DNA of 64,000 nt. Origin: Mycobacterium sp. DL592. Its GTDB lineage: Bacteria; Actinomycetota; Actinomycetes; Mycobacteriales; Mycobacteriaceae. Positions 8,035 through 17,249 of this stretch are shown here, in pieces. Location of the stretch: assembly GCF_011694515.1 (NCBI RefSeq), contig NZ_CP050192.1, forward strand, positions 4,355,064 through 4,419,063, written 5' to 3'. The number at the start of each line of letters is the position of its first letter. The stretch's first letter is position 1. Both the position numbers and the translations under genes were made by a program. Below the pieces are notes generated by a model. It did not search any database and had not been told where the DNA came from. It saw only the letters and a program-made list of their open reading frames with translations.

Positions 8035-9297
8035 CTACTCTGCCGCGCCTCCGGCACCGTCGTTACCCGCGTCCGAACGGGACCTGGCACTCTTGGCGCC
8101 GGCAGCCTTCTTGGCGCCTGACCCCTTGGCCGCGTCACCCCCATCGGGAACACCACTACCGGCCGGCGAAGCCGCGGCTTCAGACGATTTAGCCGGCACC
8201 TTGCCGCTTGGGCGGAAGCCACCCGTGCCAGAGCGTGAAGAGCCATTGCCGCCCTGGGTGATCTTCGCCGGTTCGGACTGATCGCCAGGCGTTGCTGATC
8301 CACCCGAATTGGTCGTCTCCTTCGACCCGGCCTGGCCGGTTGACTCCGGGGTGTCCTCTGCTTCGGTGCTTGTTGGCGGCGCTACTGCCGCGCTCGCGCC
8401 TGCTGCAACCGGCAACGCCGCACTACTGGGCGCAGTGGCTCCGAGCGCGGTACCGATCGCGCGCGGAATGGTCACCAACAGGGTGTATGCGAGGCCCGCG
8501 TTGGCGCCGTTCTCATCGGGTGGTGTGAGCAAACCCGGGTAGAGGGAGCCGTCAGTAGTTGTGTAGCCGTTGATGATCGCGCCGACCACACGGGGCGCCA
8601 CGTCGAAGACGGCCTGGACGGCAGCCGAGTAATTCGCTGTTCCGACCGCATCGACGAAATCCTGTGCGGAGTCGCCGACCGCCCTGATCACCCCGCCGAC
8701 CGGTCCTATGGCACCGATGAGGAGATTGACGAGCGTGCTGACGTCGGTGACCGCGTGAACCACCGCGGTCAGGTTGTCAGTGATCTGTGCGGGTATGGCG
8801 ACGACGGGAAACAGCGGGAAGCCGACCGCCAGGACGAACCCGACGAACGCATCGGTCAAGGTGGATGCCGCCGCAGAGGGCTGCCCGTCGCCGAGCTGTT
8901 GGAATGCCGTCTGGAGTGCTTGCGGCGCCGTCGTCGTCAGGTAGTCGAACGCCGCCGTGGCCACGCCGCCGAGCGCGGTCGCGGTGGTCTCGCCATAACC
9001 GATCAGGTTGGTCAGGGCCTGCTTGCCCGCGGGCAGCGGGTCAGCCAGCCATGCCGTGCCGAGCACGCCCGCATTGGTCACCGCGTTGGTGAACACGTTG
9101 ACCCACGGTGTGACGGGATCGGGAAGCGCGGCCAGGAGATCGGAGAATGCGGTGAGTTCGAGGCCCACCGCGGAGACAGCCGCGGGGGCTTCGATCCCCG
9201 GCAGCGCTGCGCGTGGATGTATGGGAGCCAACGCGATAGCTCCGACCCCCACCAGCGCTACCCCGGTTGAGAACGATGACCGCACAGCAATGCGCAT
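8035..9297 (-). CDS. Secreted alanine-rich protein resembling the mycobacterial GjpA-type porin family
   Basis: The protein has 420 residues. A Sec signal peptide (MRIAVRSSFSTGVALVGVGA, then an Ala-rich cleavage zone) precedes a hydrophobic Ala/Leu/Val-rich body with recurring TPWVNVFTNAV, GYGETTATALGG and YPGLLTPPDENG-type motifs. These match what I recall of the GjpA-like outer-membrane family, common in multiple copies in mycobacteria. The last 110 residues are a low-complexity Ser/Gly/Ala/Lys tail. I placed the start at the ATG at 9297 because GGGAG sits six bases upstream and the signal peptide begins there. Pore function is by family resemblance only. Confidence 0.65.
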   Translation of the reverse strand: MRIAVRSSFSTGVALVGVGAIALAPIHPRAALPGIEAPAAVSAVGLELTAFSDLLAALPDPVTPWVNVFTNAVTNAGVLGTAWLADPLPAGKQALTNLIGYGETTATALGGVATAAFDYLTTTAPQALQTAFQQLGDGQPSAAASTLTDAFVGFVLAVGFPLFPVVAIPAQITDNLTAVVHAVTDVSTLVNLLIGAIGPVGGVIRAVGDSAQDFVDAVGTANYSAAVQAVFDVAPRVVGAIINGYTTTDGSLYPGLLTPPDENGANAGLAYTLLVTIPRAIGTALGATAPSSAALPVAAGASAAVAPPTSTEAEDTPESTGQAGSKETTNSGGSATPGDQSEPAKITQGGNGSSRSGTGGFRPSGKVPAKSSEAAASPAGSGVPDGGDAAKGSGAKKAAGAKSARSRSDAGNDGAGGAAE

Positions 9298-9888
9298 AAC
9301 TACTCCCGTCGGGGGATCTCTGTGGACGCGGCAAAAGCTACCTGAGGAAAATCCGAGGTCCGTCGGCATTCATCAAAAAACCTACCAATCGGCGGTTTCA
9401 GTGAGCGTTCCCGCAAGCCCACGCCGCGAAGGATGACCTGGTAAGGCATGGTTTCGCTGGTTATAGCAAACTCAATTCACGCGCAAAATATTTAAGGTGG
9501 CAAGAACATCGACCGAGACTGGAATGCGTTATCGAATGAGTTGCGCTTAGCTGATTCGGTAGCTAGAACCGTCTTAACAGTGCAAAGGCATATATTCAGT
9601 TTGCTGATAAGAGGATCTTCCGAGATGCCTTCGCGCGGATCGGCAGGCTTCGCTTAATGGACATCAGCTACTCCCTGAAGCAATCCTGCGGCAAAGCTGT
9701 GATCGCCCTTTCTCAGTGCTCGTTCGGAGGCCAGATGCCAGAGCCTGACCAGTCCCAGCGAAACTGACAGTCGCCGCCATCAGCTATCCGCCACAAACAA
9801 TGCCCGTGACAAATCAGCAAACCTGAGACCACGGCCCACGGCGGACGCCGCAGTTGCCAGCCATTGCGTGCGTGCAACGATGGCGGGC
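9298..9888. other. 591-bp gene-free, AT-richer divergent intergenic region
   Basis: No convincing gene is seen on either strand. About 9440-9680 is clearly richer in A/T than the rest of the window, for example AAAATATTTAAGG near 9486 and CATATATTCAG near 9590. It separates the GjpA-like gene from menA, so it must hold both promoters. It may be a remnant of transferred DNA or house an untranslated RNA; neither can be shown here. Confidence 0.6.
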
Positions 9889-10758
9889 ATGGCAAGCGTC
9901 GCGCAGTGGATCGAGGGGGCCAGACCAAGGACCCTGCCCAACGCGATCGCACCGGTGATCGCCGGCACCGGGGCGGCGGCCTGGCTGCACGGCGCCGTGT
10001 GGTGGAAAGCCCTGCTGGCGCTGGCCGTTTCGATGGCACTGATCATCGGCGTCAACTACGCCAACGACTACTCCGACGGAATCCGCGGCACCGACGACGT
10101 GCGCTCCGGGCCGCTGCGGCTGGTCGGATCCAAACTGGCCACTCCACGCGCCGTGCTCACCGCCGCTGTAGTGAGCCTCGCTCTCGGTGCGGTCGCCGGG
10201 CTGGCCCTGGCGGTCGTGAGCGCGCCATGGCTGATCGCGGTCGGCGCGGTCTGTATCGCCGGGGCGTGGCTCTACACCGGCGGCTCCCGGCCCTACGGCT
10301 ACGCCGGACTCGGTGAGGTCGCGGTGTTCGTATTCTTCGGGCTCGTCGCGGTCCTGGGCACCCAGTACACCCAGGCGCTGCGCGTCGACTGGGTCGGTGC
10401 GGCGCTGGCGGTGGCCACCGGGGCGCTGTCCTCGGCCGTGCTCGTGGCCAACAACCTGCGCGACATCCCCACCGACACGGTGGCCGGCAAGGTGACGCTG
10501 GCGGTGCGCCTCGGCGACGCCCGCACCCGCATGCTGTACCAGTGCCTGCTGGGGCTGGCCGGAGTGCTGACCCTGGCGCTGACGGCGGCCACCCCGTGGT
10601 GTGCAGCCGGCCTAGTGGCCACCCCGCTGGCGATCCGCGCCGCCGCCCCGGTCCGGCGTGGATTGGGTGGGCGCGAGCTGATCCCGGTGCTTCGGGACAC
10701 CGGGCTGACGATGCTGGTGTGGTCGATCGCCGTCGCCCTGGCGCTCGGTCTCGGCTAG
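9889..10758 (+). CDS. menA: 1,4-dihydroxy-2-naphthoate polyprenyltransferase (menaquinone synthesis)
   Basis: The integral membrane prenyltransferase has 289 residues if started at [19 protein letters not shown]; an ATG three codons earlier (9880) is also possible. The UbiA-family aspartate-rich motif [12 protein letters not shown] (N/DxxxD, prenyl-diphosphate Mg binding) and the second motif NNLRDIPTD are intact, with about eight hydrophobic helices. It attaches the polyprenyl tail to dihydroxynaphthoate to give demethylmenaquinone, feeding the respiratory chain. It agrees closely with what I recall of M. tuberculosis MenA (Rv0534c). Confidence 0.95.
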   Translation: MASVAQWIEGARPRTLPNAIAPVIAGTGAAAWLHGAVWWKALLALAVSMALIIGVNYANDYSDGIRGTDDVRSGPLRLVGSKLATPRAVLTAAVVSLALGAVAGLALAVVSAPWLIAVGAVCIAGAWLYTGGSRPYGYAGLGEVAVFVFFGLVAVLGTQYTQALRVDWVGAALAVATGALSSAVLVANNLRDIPTDTVAGKVTLAVRLGDARTRMLYQCLLGLAGVLTLALTAATPWCAAGLVATPLAIRAAAPVRRGLGGRELIPVLRDTGLTMLVWSIAVALALGLG

Positions 10759-10771
10759 TCCCCCGTCACGC

Positions 10772-10832
10772 ATCGATTCTGCGCTGAGGGCGTCGAAATG
10801 GGCCTCAGGCCCGCCCTCACCGCAGAATCGAT
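10772..10832. repeat. 61-nt double-palindrome element, copy 1 (probable bidirectional terminator)
   Basis: Arms of 21 nt (10772-10792 and 10812-10832) pair with one mismatch around a 19-nt loop. The outer arm begins ATCGATTCTGCGC. Inside the loop, GGGCCT-C-AGGCCC (10800-10812) forms a second palindrome. It lies between the convergent menA and DUF4229 genes. A second copy of the same length and architecture is at 22968-23028. Confidence 0.75.
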
Positions 10833-10841
10833 TCCGGCCGG

Positions 10842-11153
10842 CTAGTCCCCCGGGGTGTCCCCGCGTAGCCGGGCCCGCAGTTGCTCCCGGTCGGTGCGGC
10901 GGCGCTCGTCGACCAGCGCGATGCTGGCGGTCGCGCGCTTACGCAGCGGGGCCAGCACCCAGATGCCCAACGGCAGCGCGATGACGATCGCGAACAGCGC
11001 CGCGATCACCAGAGGGAACTCATGGATGCCGATCAGCTGGGCGAAGTAATAGATCGCAGCGGTCAGAACGACCACCAGAACGAGCCTCGCCAGCGTGTAC
11101 ACGACGACGTCCCGGATCATGCGGCCAGTCGAGCCGCCCGAATTGTCTGACAC
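10842..11153 (-). CDS. DUF4229 small membrane protein (Rv0531-like)
   Basis: The protein has 103 residues and two transmembrane helices (about 12-38 and 46-68) joined by a short loop. A basic, arginine-rich cytoplasmic tail (KRATASIALVDERRRTDREQ) is characteristic of the actinobacterial DUF4229 family. No function is established. It is transcribed convergently with menA and divergently from the small gene at 11201. Confidence 0.75.
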   Translation of the reverse strand: MSDNSGGSTGRMIRDVVVYTLARLVLVVVLTAAIYYFAQLIGIHEFPLVIAALFAIVIALPLGIWVLAPLRKRATASIALVDERRRTDREQLRARLRGDTPGD

Positions 11154-11200
11154 GGCGCCGAGCCTACCGACGCGCGTATATTCGGACCAAGGAGGTTGTC

Positions 11201-11362
11201 GTGCTGTTCATGTTGCTGGCCTTGATTATCGCCGCCGTTGTTTACCTCGGCTGGCGGGCCGTGCGCGCCCAGGCGAACCGCCCCAAGACCCGCGTCATCG
11301 GGCCTGACGACGATCCGGATTTCCTGTGGCGGCTCAACCACGGGGACAACAAACCCCGCTAG
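11201..11362 (+). CDS. Small single-helix membrane protein (Rv0530A-like)
   Basis: This 53-residue protein begins at the GTG at 11201, preceded five bases upstream by a strong AAGGAGG ribosome site. It has one N-terminal transmembrane helix (MLFMLLALIIAAVVYLGWRA) and a basic then acidic tail ending LWRLNHGDNKPR. A TATATT -10-like hexamer lies at 11177-11182. Its TAG stop shares a CTAG with the stop of the convergent ParA-like gene. It is conserved in position in mycobacteria; function unknown. Confidence 0.7.
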   Translation: MLFMLLALIIAAVVYLGWRAVRAQANRPKTRVIGPDDDPDFLWRLNHGDNKPR

Positions 11363-12540
11363 GCGAACCGGTCCTGAGGCTCGGCCGCGGAAAACCCCTC
11401 GGCGACGACCGCCGCCAGCTCCACCAACGCTTCCCTGGTTTTGGGTCGTAGCCGATCCAGTTCGATCTCCGCGCCCTCTTCGAGGTGCGGGTCGAACGGG
11501 ACCACCCGCACCGCCCGGCACCGCCGGGAGAAGTGGTCGACCACCTTCTGCATGTCGACCTTGCCGGAGCGCGGGCGCACGGCATTGATCACGCACACCG
11601 AGCGACGCACCAGATCCTGGTGGCCGTGGGCGTCGAGCCAGTCCAGAGTCGCCGAGGCGCTGCGCGCGCCGTCCACCGAACCCGAACTGACCACGATCAG
11701 CGAGTCGGCCTTGGCCAGTACCGACGACATCGCCGAATGCAACAGGCCGGTGCCGCAGTCCGTCAGGACCAGGCTGTAGAAGCGCTCCAGCACCTCCAGT
11801 GCCCGGTCGTAATCCTCGGCGCTGAACGCCTGGGACACTGCCGGGTCGCTTTCGGAGGCCAGCACCTCGAGTCGGCTGGGGCCCTGCGAGGTGTAACCCC
11901 GGACGTCGCTGTAACGCTCGATGCCCTCGGCGTCGCGCAGCAGGTGCCGCACGGTGGCCGGGGTCTCCAGCGGCACCTTCTGGCTCAGCGTCCCGCGGTC
12001 CGGGTTGGCGTCCACGGCGATCACCCGGTCGCCCCGGATCGAGGCGAACGTGCCGCCGAGCGTCGCGGTGATCGTCGTCTTGCCCACGCCGCCCTTCAAC
12101 GACAGCAGGGCAATCTTGTAGCAGCCCTGCAGGGGACGGTTCACCTGGGCGATGAGATTCTTGTTGCGGGAGTCGCGGGGGCTCTCGCCGACGTTGATCA
12201 GCTTGCCCGAGGCCAGATACAGCAGCCTGCGCCAGCCCGAGGACGGCGGCGGCTTCAGCTGGCGCAGCAGGGCACTCGTCGACAGATCCGGGTACGGCGA
12301 CGGCGGCACAGTGGGCCGATACGACGGCTCCGGCACCTCGTTGACGTAGGAGTTGTAGTACGCCGACGCCGCCGGGATGGGATCGAGCGGGATGCCGATG
12401 GGCGGCGTCGGAGCCAACCAATCGGGTTCCGGCTGGGACGCCGACGTGGCGGGATCGGAGAACCGCTGCGCGCGGAACACCGTTGTCGCATCAGTCAATT
12501 CGTGGTCTGGACGCAGACCGTGTCGATCGGACACGTGCAC
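11359..12540 (-). CDS. ParA/MinD-like P-loop ATPase (Rv0530-like)
   Basis: The protein has 393 residues. The first 130 or so are Pro/Ser/Tyr-rich and probably disordered. A deviant Walker A, LSLKGGVGKTTITA, is followed by a Walker A' aspartate (AVDANPDRG) and switch II (LTDCGTGL), as in ParA/MinD and the EspI-like ATPases of mycobacterial secretion loci. The GTG start at 12540 has AGGGGGAAG upstream. It lies just downstream of the cytochrome c maturation operon on the opposite side of the haem genes. The cargo it positions or regulates is unknown. Confidence 0.82.
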   Translation of the reverse strand: MHVSDRHGLRPDHELTDATTVFRAQRFSDPATSASQPEPDWLAPTPPIGIPLDPIPAASAYYNSYVNEVPEPSYRPTVPPSPYPDLSTSALLRQLKPPPSSGWRRLLYLASGKLINVGESPRDSRNKNLIAQVNRPLQGCYKIALLSLKGGVGKTTITATLGGTFASIRGDRVIAVDANPDRGTLSQKVPLETPATVRHLLRDAEGIERYSDVRGYTSQGPSRLEVLASESDPAVSQAFSAEDYDRALEVLERFYSLVLTDCGTGLLHSAMSSVLAKADSLIVVSSGSVDGARSASATLDWLDAHGHQDLVRRSVCVINAVRPRSGKVDMQKVVDHFSRRCRAVRVVPFDPHLEEGAEIELDRLRPKTREALVELAAVVAEGFSAAEPQDRFA

Positions 12541-12604
12541 TTCCCCCTGACATTCGTTTGGGGTCGAGTGATTCTCGTGCGGTACGTCAAAACCCTAGCC
12601 GCGA

Positions 12605-13588
12605 TCAGCTGACGCCGGCGTACGAGTGCAGGCCGACGGTCACCAGGTTGATGAAGAACAGGTTGAAGACCATCGCCACGAAGCCGACGACGTTGATCCA
12701 GGCGGCCTTCTTGTCCCGCCACCCGGCGGTCGAGCGGGCGTGCAGGTAGGCGGCGTAGACCACCCACGCGATGAACGACACCGTCTCCTTGGGGTCCCAG
12801 CCCCAGTAGCGGCCCCAGGCCTCCTCGGCCCAGATGGCGCCGAAGATCACACCGAACCCGAAGATCGGGAACGCGAAGATCGTGGTGCGGTAGGCGATGC
12901 GGTCCAGGGTCTGCGCGTCGGGCAGCTTCGCCACGATCCGGGCGAGCGTGCCGTCACTCGTCGGATCGTTGAACCGCGACATCTTCAGCAGGAACAGGAT
13001 GCTGGCCACACCGGCGACCAGGAACACTCCCGAGCCGAGGCTGACCACCGAGACGTGGATGGGCAGCCAGTAGGACTGCAGCGCGGGCATGACGGGCGCG
13101 GCGTTGGTGTAGAGCCACTTGCCCGACACCGCCAGCAGGATGAGCACCGGAACCAGGACGAACACCCACAGCGCACGGAACTGCGGCTTGCGCAGCACGA
13201 CCGCGGCCGCCACCAGACCGCAGAAGCTGGTCAGGTTGATGAACTCGTACATGTTGCCCCACGGGGGCCGCATGGTGGCCAGGCCGCGCAGCACGATGCA
13301 GGCGAACAACAGCGCGATGCCGACGTAGACCAGGGCCAGACCGGCCTTGCCGATGCGCTCGTCGGTCGACAGTGTGGGGGCGTCGACCACCACACCGGGC
13401 CGGTCGCTGTCGGCACTGACCGCTCCTGTGCCGGCCGCCACCAGTTCCCGGGCTTCGACCTTGCGGCCGCGGCTGTAGGCCAGCTCGACGGCCAGCAGCA
13501 GCAGTGCACCGACCAGGACGACGATCGATGAGGTGAACGCCCAGTCGGAGTACCGGGCCAGGCCGATGTCGATGTGTTCGGTATTCAC
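12605..13588 (-). CDS. ccsB: Cytochrome c biogenesis protein CcsB/CcsA (haem transporter-lyase subunit)
   Basis: This 327-residue polytopic membrane protein has the tryptophan-rich haem-handling WWD-type segment, seen as GAIWAEEAWGRYWGWDPKE, plus conserved flanking histidines (LPIHVSV, YLHARSTAGW). With ResB it forms the system II synthetase that moves haem across the membrane and ligates it to CxxCH motifs of apocytochrome c. It is last in the operon thioredoxin-ccdA-resB-ccsB, four bases after resB. The GTG start at 13588 is preceded by GAAGG. Confidence 0.93.
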   Translation of the reverse strand: MNTEHIDIGLARYSDWAFTSSIVVLVGALLLLAVELAYSRGRKVEARELVAAGTGAVSADSDRPGVVVDAPTLSTDERIGKAGLALVYVGIALLFACIVLRGLATMRPPWGNMYEFINLTSFCGLVAAAVVLRKPQFRALWVFVLVPVLILLAVSGKWLYTNAAPVMPALQSYWLPIHVSVVSLGSGVFLVAGVASILFLLKMSRFNDPTSDGTLARIVAKLPDAQTLDRIAYRTTIFAFPIFGFGVIFGAIWAEEAWGRYWGWDPKETVSFIAWVVYAAYLHARSTAGWRDKKAAWINVVGFVAMVFNLFFINLVTVGLHSYAGVS

Positions 13589-13592
13589 GCTC

Positions 13593-15233
13593 TCAGACCT
13601 TCTCTTGCGACGGCGCCGCGTCCGGCACGTCGGTCAATAACCGCTCGGTGAGCTTCTCGAACTCGCTGCCCCACCCGGAGTTGTCGGTGCGGGCCAGTCC
13701 GCCCAGCTCGATATTCACCGTACCGGGCTGTGTTGGGGAGGGCTCAATCCTGGCCCAGACCCTGCGGCGGCGCACGATCAGCGACACCAGCAGCCCGGCC
13801 ATCATCGACATCGCGAACACCAGCACCCACACCTGGCCGGGGTCGTGGGACACCTGCAGGTTGACGAACGGGGTGGCACCGTCGAACCTCACCACGGTGC
13901 CGTCGTCGAGCCGCACTTCCTCGCCCTTGCGCAGGTTGACCCGCTTGACCTTGGTCAGCCGCTTCTGCTCGAGCAGCCGGTGATCGAGGGTGAACAGCGA
14001 CTGCGGGCGCCCGGTGTCCAGGCCGGTGTCGCCGCGGTAGATGTCGATGGCCACGGCAGGGTCGTTGAGCGCCGGGTAGCTCGACGACAGCAGGGTCCCG
14101 TCGAACTCGGCGGTCGGCGCGAACAGACCCATGATGGCCAGCTGATGCTTGCGGCGTTCGTCGGCGTCGGGATACATGCCACCGGGCGGGTCGACGCGGA
14201 TCACACCCGAGGACAGCAGTGTGCGCGGGTCGTCGGGCCGCCACTGCAGGGTCTGGGTGCGCTTCTGCCCGTTGGGGAAGGTGACGGTAAACGTCGGTGC
14301 GTAACCGTGGCCCTGCAGATACACCCGGTCGCCGCCGATGCGCAGCGGGTGGTTGACCTCGAGCCGGTAGGGCCGCCAGGCGTCGGTGGCCAGGTCGGCC
14401 CCGGCCTGGTACTCGATGTCCGACGCGAAGGACGTGGCCTGCCCGCCGGGTAGATACCTGGCCTGGAAGTCGTTGACTTTGACGCACATCGGGTACAACG
14501 AGGTGCCGTCGACGCTGTTGCCGGCGCGGAACGAGTCGAACGCGGCCGGGGACGCCGAGCAGAACCCCGGGCCGCCGTTGGCAATGACGATGACGTTGCC
14601 CTCGTAGCCGAACAGCTTGCCGACCGCGATGGCCACCAGGAGGCCCAGCAGTGAGAAGTGGAAGACGATGTTGCCGAACTCGCGCAGGTAGCCCTTCTCA
14701 GCCGACACCTCCACACCCTCGTCGGTCTGGCGGGTGACGCGCCGCCAGCCCCGCAGCCGTCCGGTGATCGCCGCCGCGACGCTGTCGGGCGTGCCGGCCA
14801 GCTCGGTGCTCGCATACTTGGGCAGCCGGGACAGGTTGCGGGGCGCGGGAACCGGGGTCGAGCGCAGGGTGCGGACATGTTCGACCATCCGCGGCGTGAG
14901 GCAGCCCACCAGCGAGATGAACAGCAGCGCGTAGATGGCGGTGAACCAGAAGCTGGAGAACACCTCGAAGAACTGCAACCGGTTGAGCCACGGCCCGATG
15001 ATGTTGTGCTCGGCGATGTACTGCTCGACCTTGGCCTCGTTGAGGCTGCGCTGCGGCAGCAGTGCACCCGGGACGGCGCCCAGTGCGAGCAGGAACAACA
15101 GCACCAGGGCGGTGCCCATCGAGGTCAGTGCGCGCCACAGGGTGCGCAGGACTCCCCCGAGCCGACGCACCGGCCCGCCACGCCGCGGCGTTTCGGGCTC
15201 TGCGGCGTCGGCTCGCGGTGAGGTGGTGGTCAT
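13593..15233 (-). CDS. resB: ResB-like cytochrome c biogenesis protein
   Basis: The protein has 546 residues. A basic N-terminus precedes transmembrane helices at about 40-60 and 95-115, and a third near 195. A large extracytoplasmic domain follows, with a final helix near 470-490 (WVLVFAMSMMAGLLVSLIV). It partners CcsB in system II cytochrome c maturation. The ATG at 15233 overlaps the ccdA stop by one base, which fixes the start; upstream frame extensions are spurious. It corresponds to Rv0528. Confidence 0.93.
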   Translation of the reverse strand: MTTTSPRADAAEPETPRRGGPVRRLGGVLRTLWRALTSMGTALVLLFLLALGAVPGALLPQRSLNEAKVEQYIAEHNIIGPWLNRLQFFEVFSSFWFTAIYALLFISLVGCLTPRMVEHVRTLRSTPVPAPRNLSRLPKYASTELAGTPDSVAAAITGRLRGWRRVTRQTDEGVEVSAEKGYLREFGNIVFHFSLLGLLVAIAVGKLFGYEGNVIVIANGGPGFCSASPAAFDSFRAGNSVDGTSLYPMCVKVNDFQARYLPGGQATSFASDIEYQAGADLATDAWRPYRLEVNHPLRIGGDRVYLQGHGYAPTFTVTFPNGQKRTQTLQWRPDDPRTLLSSGVIRVDPPGGMYPDADERRKHQLAIMGLFAPTAEFDGTLLSSSYPALNDPAVAIDIYRGDTGLDTGRPQSLFTLDHRLLEQKRLTKVKRVNLRKGEEVRLDDGTVVRFDGATPFVNLQVSHDPGQVWVLVFAMSMMAGLLVSLIVRRRRVWARIEPSPTQPGTVNIELGGLARTDNSGWGSEFEKLTERLLTDVPDAAPSQEKV

Positions 15234-16012
15234 CAGATCGGCAACCTCACGTCGGAGACGAAGGCGTCGCGCACCCAGGACACGAAGTCGTTCCACAACC
15301 CGGTGACCAGGGCCAGGCCGACGACGATGAGCAGCAGACCGCCGAAGATCTGGATGGCGCGGGTGTGGCGGCGCAGCCAGCCGAATCCATTGACGGCCCA
15401 GCCTGATCCGAGTGCCAGCAGCACGAACGGGATGCCCAGGCCGAGGCAGTAGGCGATCACCAGCAGCACTCCGCGGGCGACGTTGGCACCGTCGGTGGCC
15501 GAGGCGACTGTGATCACCCCGGTCAGGGTGGGCCCCAGACAGGGTGTCCAGCCGAGCCCGAACACCGCACCCAGCAGGGGCGCACCCGCCAGACCGGCGA
15601 GCCGGCGCGGGGTGAACCTGGCCTGGCGCTGCAGCGCGGGGACGAACCCGATGAACACCAAACCCATCACGATGGTCAGCACCCCGCCGACCCGTTGCAG
15701 CAGAACCTGATTGGTGATCAAGGCCGTCGTCATGCCCAGCACCGCGACCGTGCCGAGCACGAAGACGGCGGTGAAGCCCGCGACGAACAGCAGTGCCGAT
15801 CCGGCCACCCGCCAGCGGGTGGTCTTCAGGGCCACCCGGCCGGTGGCCGCGTCGATATCGTCCACGCCGACGACGGCCGCCAGATACGACAGGTAGCCCG
15901 GCACCAGCGGCACCACGCACGGCGAGGCGAACGACACCAGCCCGGCGAGCACGCAGACGCCCAGGGCCAGCAGCAGCGGGCCCGCGGCGGCGGTCTCGGC
16001 GAATCCGGTCAC
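15233..16012 (-). CDS. ccdA: CcdA thiol-disulfide transmembrane electron carrier
   Basis: This 259-residue, six-helix member of the DsbD/CcdA family has the two redox cysteines in the signature contexts SFASPCVVPLVPGYLSY and GWTPCLGPTLTG. It carries reducing equivalents from cytoplasmic thioredoxin to the extracytoplasmic thioredoxin-like protein encoded just upstream, keeping apocytochrome c cysteines reduced. It overlaps that gene by four bases and resB by one, consistent with a single transcript. Confidence 0.94.
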   Translation of the reverse strand: MTGFAETAAAGPLLLALGVCVLAGLVSFASPCVVPLVPGYLSYLAAVVGVDDIDAATGRVALKTTRWRVAGSALLFVAGFTAVFVLGTVAVLGMTTALITNQVLLQRVGGVLTIVMGLVFIGFVPALQRQARFTPRRLAGLAGAPLLGAVFGLGWTPCLGPTLTGVITVASATDGANVARGVLLVIAYCLGLGIPFVLLALGSGWAVNGFGWLRRHTRAIQIFGGLLLIVVGLALVTGLWNDFVSWVRDAFVSDVRLPI

Positions 16013-16611
16013 GGGGCAGCCGGTTTCGGTCCCGGCTCGGCGGCGAGTCGCTGCACTACCGGCAGCAGGTCTTCGGCGAGCAGTTCACGCAGGAACACCG
16101 CGGCGACCCGATGCTCGCGGTCCAGCACGATGGTCGAGGGGATGACGGTGGTGGGGTACTTGCCGCCGAAGGCGATCATGGTCCGCATCGGCGGGTCGTA
16201 GATCGAGGGGAACGTCACCTTGCGGTCAGTGACGAAATCCTGTGGTGCGCTGATGTCGTTGTCGCGCACGTCGATTCCGAGGAAGGCCACCCCGAGGTCG
16301 CGGGTCTGGTTGTAGACCTTCTCCAGCTGGGTGATCTCCGAACGGCAGGGACCACACCACTGACCCCAGACGTTGACCACCACGACCTTGCCCGCGAAGT
16401 CGTTCAGCGAGATCGTTTTCGACGGGTCCATCAGCTCGGGGCCGGACAGCGGGCCGGGCTTGCCGCGACTGGCCGGCGGATCGTAGACGATGTCGGTCTT
16501 GCCGCCCGGCGCGACGAATTCGAACGTCCCGCCCTGGGCGACGGCGTCGTCACCGGTGGAGCAGCCGGCCAGTACAGCCGCCGCCACCAGGAGGACCGCC
16601 AGCCGCTTCAC
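16009..16611 (-). CDS. TlpA/ResA-like thioredoxin lipoprotein
   Basis: The protein has 200 residues from the GTG at 16611. A lipoprotein signal with lipobox VLAGC (Cys17) precedes a thioredoxin fold with the WCGPCR active site in VNVWGQWCGPCRSE. It is predicted to be membrane-anchored outside the cytoplasm, reducing apocytochrome c thiols with electrons from CcdA. Longer in-frame extensions upstream overlap the previous gene and lack a signal peptide, so the GTG start is preferred. It corresponds to Rv0526. Confidence 0.92.
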   Translation of the reverse strand: MKRLAVLLVAAAVLAGCSTGDDAVAQGGTFEFVAPGGKTDIVYDPPASRGKPGPLSGPELMDPSKTISLNDFAGKVVVVNVWGQWCGPCRSEITQLEKVYNQTRDLGVAFLGIDVRDNDISAPQDFVTDRKVTFPSIYDPPMRTMIAFGGKYPTTVIPSTIVLDREHRVAAVFLRELLAEDLLPVVQRLAAEPGPKPAAP

Positions 16612-17249
16612 TGCCCGCCGAGCTCCGCGTAACCCCAGCCGACGTAGTCGTCGCCGTCGAAGTAGAACGACGTCAACGACGCCAGGTTGCACAGCCGCCG
16701 GGTGGGAAAGTGGTGCAGCGGAAGGTCATTCATGGCCCGGCGCAGCGTCTCGACGGGCAGCTGGTGGCTGACGCACACCGCCTCGTGGCCGGTGGCCTTG
16801 GCCCTGGCCCGGTCGACGGCGGCCTTCATCCGCACGGCGATCTGGTGGTAGGGCTCGCCCCAGGTCGGCTGGCGCGGGTTGCGAAGATGCCACCAGTTGC
16901 GCGGGTCGCGCAGCGCGCCGTCTCCCGGGGACACCTTCTGGCCCTGAAACACGTTGAGCGACTCGATGAGTTCGTCGTCGACGTCGACCGCCAGGCCGTG
17001 ATGGGCGGCGATCGGCGCGGCGGTCTCCTGCGCCCGCTCCAGCGGAGAGGCGACGACGTAGACGATGTCACGGCTGGCCAGCCAGCTCGCCACCGCCTGC
17101 GCCTGGGCGCGGCCGCGATCGGAGAGGTGAAAGTCCGGCAGGCGGCCGTAGAGGATGCCCTGCGGGTTGTGGACCTCGCCGTGGCGCATCACGTGTACGA
17201 CCGTCCGGACGCCTGCGGCCGGCGTATCGGATGGGGTGCGGGTGCTCAC
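16608..17249 (-). CDS. Histidine phosphatase / phosphoglycerate-mutase family protein (Rv0525-like)
   Basis: The protein has 213 residues. The catalytic [13 protein letters not shown] motif supplies the phospho-accepting histidine, with a second site around [11 protein letters not shown] and CVSHQLPV. Start and stop overlap hemL (GTGA) and the thioredoxin gene by four bases each, so it is embedded in the haem/cytochrome c operon. It is too divergent from glycolytic mutases for that activity; a small phosphatase is more likely. The substrate is unknown. Confidence 0.85.
   Translation of the reverse strand: MSTRTPSDTPAAGVRTVVHVMRHGEVHNPQGILYGRLPDFHLSDRGRAQAQAVASWLASRDIVYVVASPLERAQETAAPIAAHHGLAVDVDDELIESLNVFQGQKVSPGDGALRDPRNWWHLRNPRQPTWGEPYHQIAVRMKAAVDRARAKATGHEAVCVSHQLPVETLRRAMNDLPLHHFPTRRLCNLASLTSFYFDGDDYVGWGYAELGGQ

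Noticed and set aside
9713..10055. Minus-strand frames of 91 and 108 codons in the menA upstream region
   Set aside because: They run into the menA coding sequence in antisense, have no ribosome site and no recognisable protein feature.
11885..11915. Further copy of the TGTAACCCC motif within the ParA-like gene
   Set aside because: TGTAACCCC is present near 11892, but the TATCTAG block at the right spacing is absent and it lies inside coding sequence.
15239..15920. N-terminal extension of resB into ccdA
   Set aside because: The extension translates ccdA in the wrong frame; the resB start at 15233 coupled to the ccdA stop gives the normal protein length.
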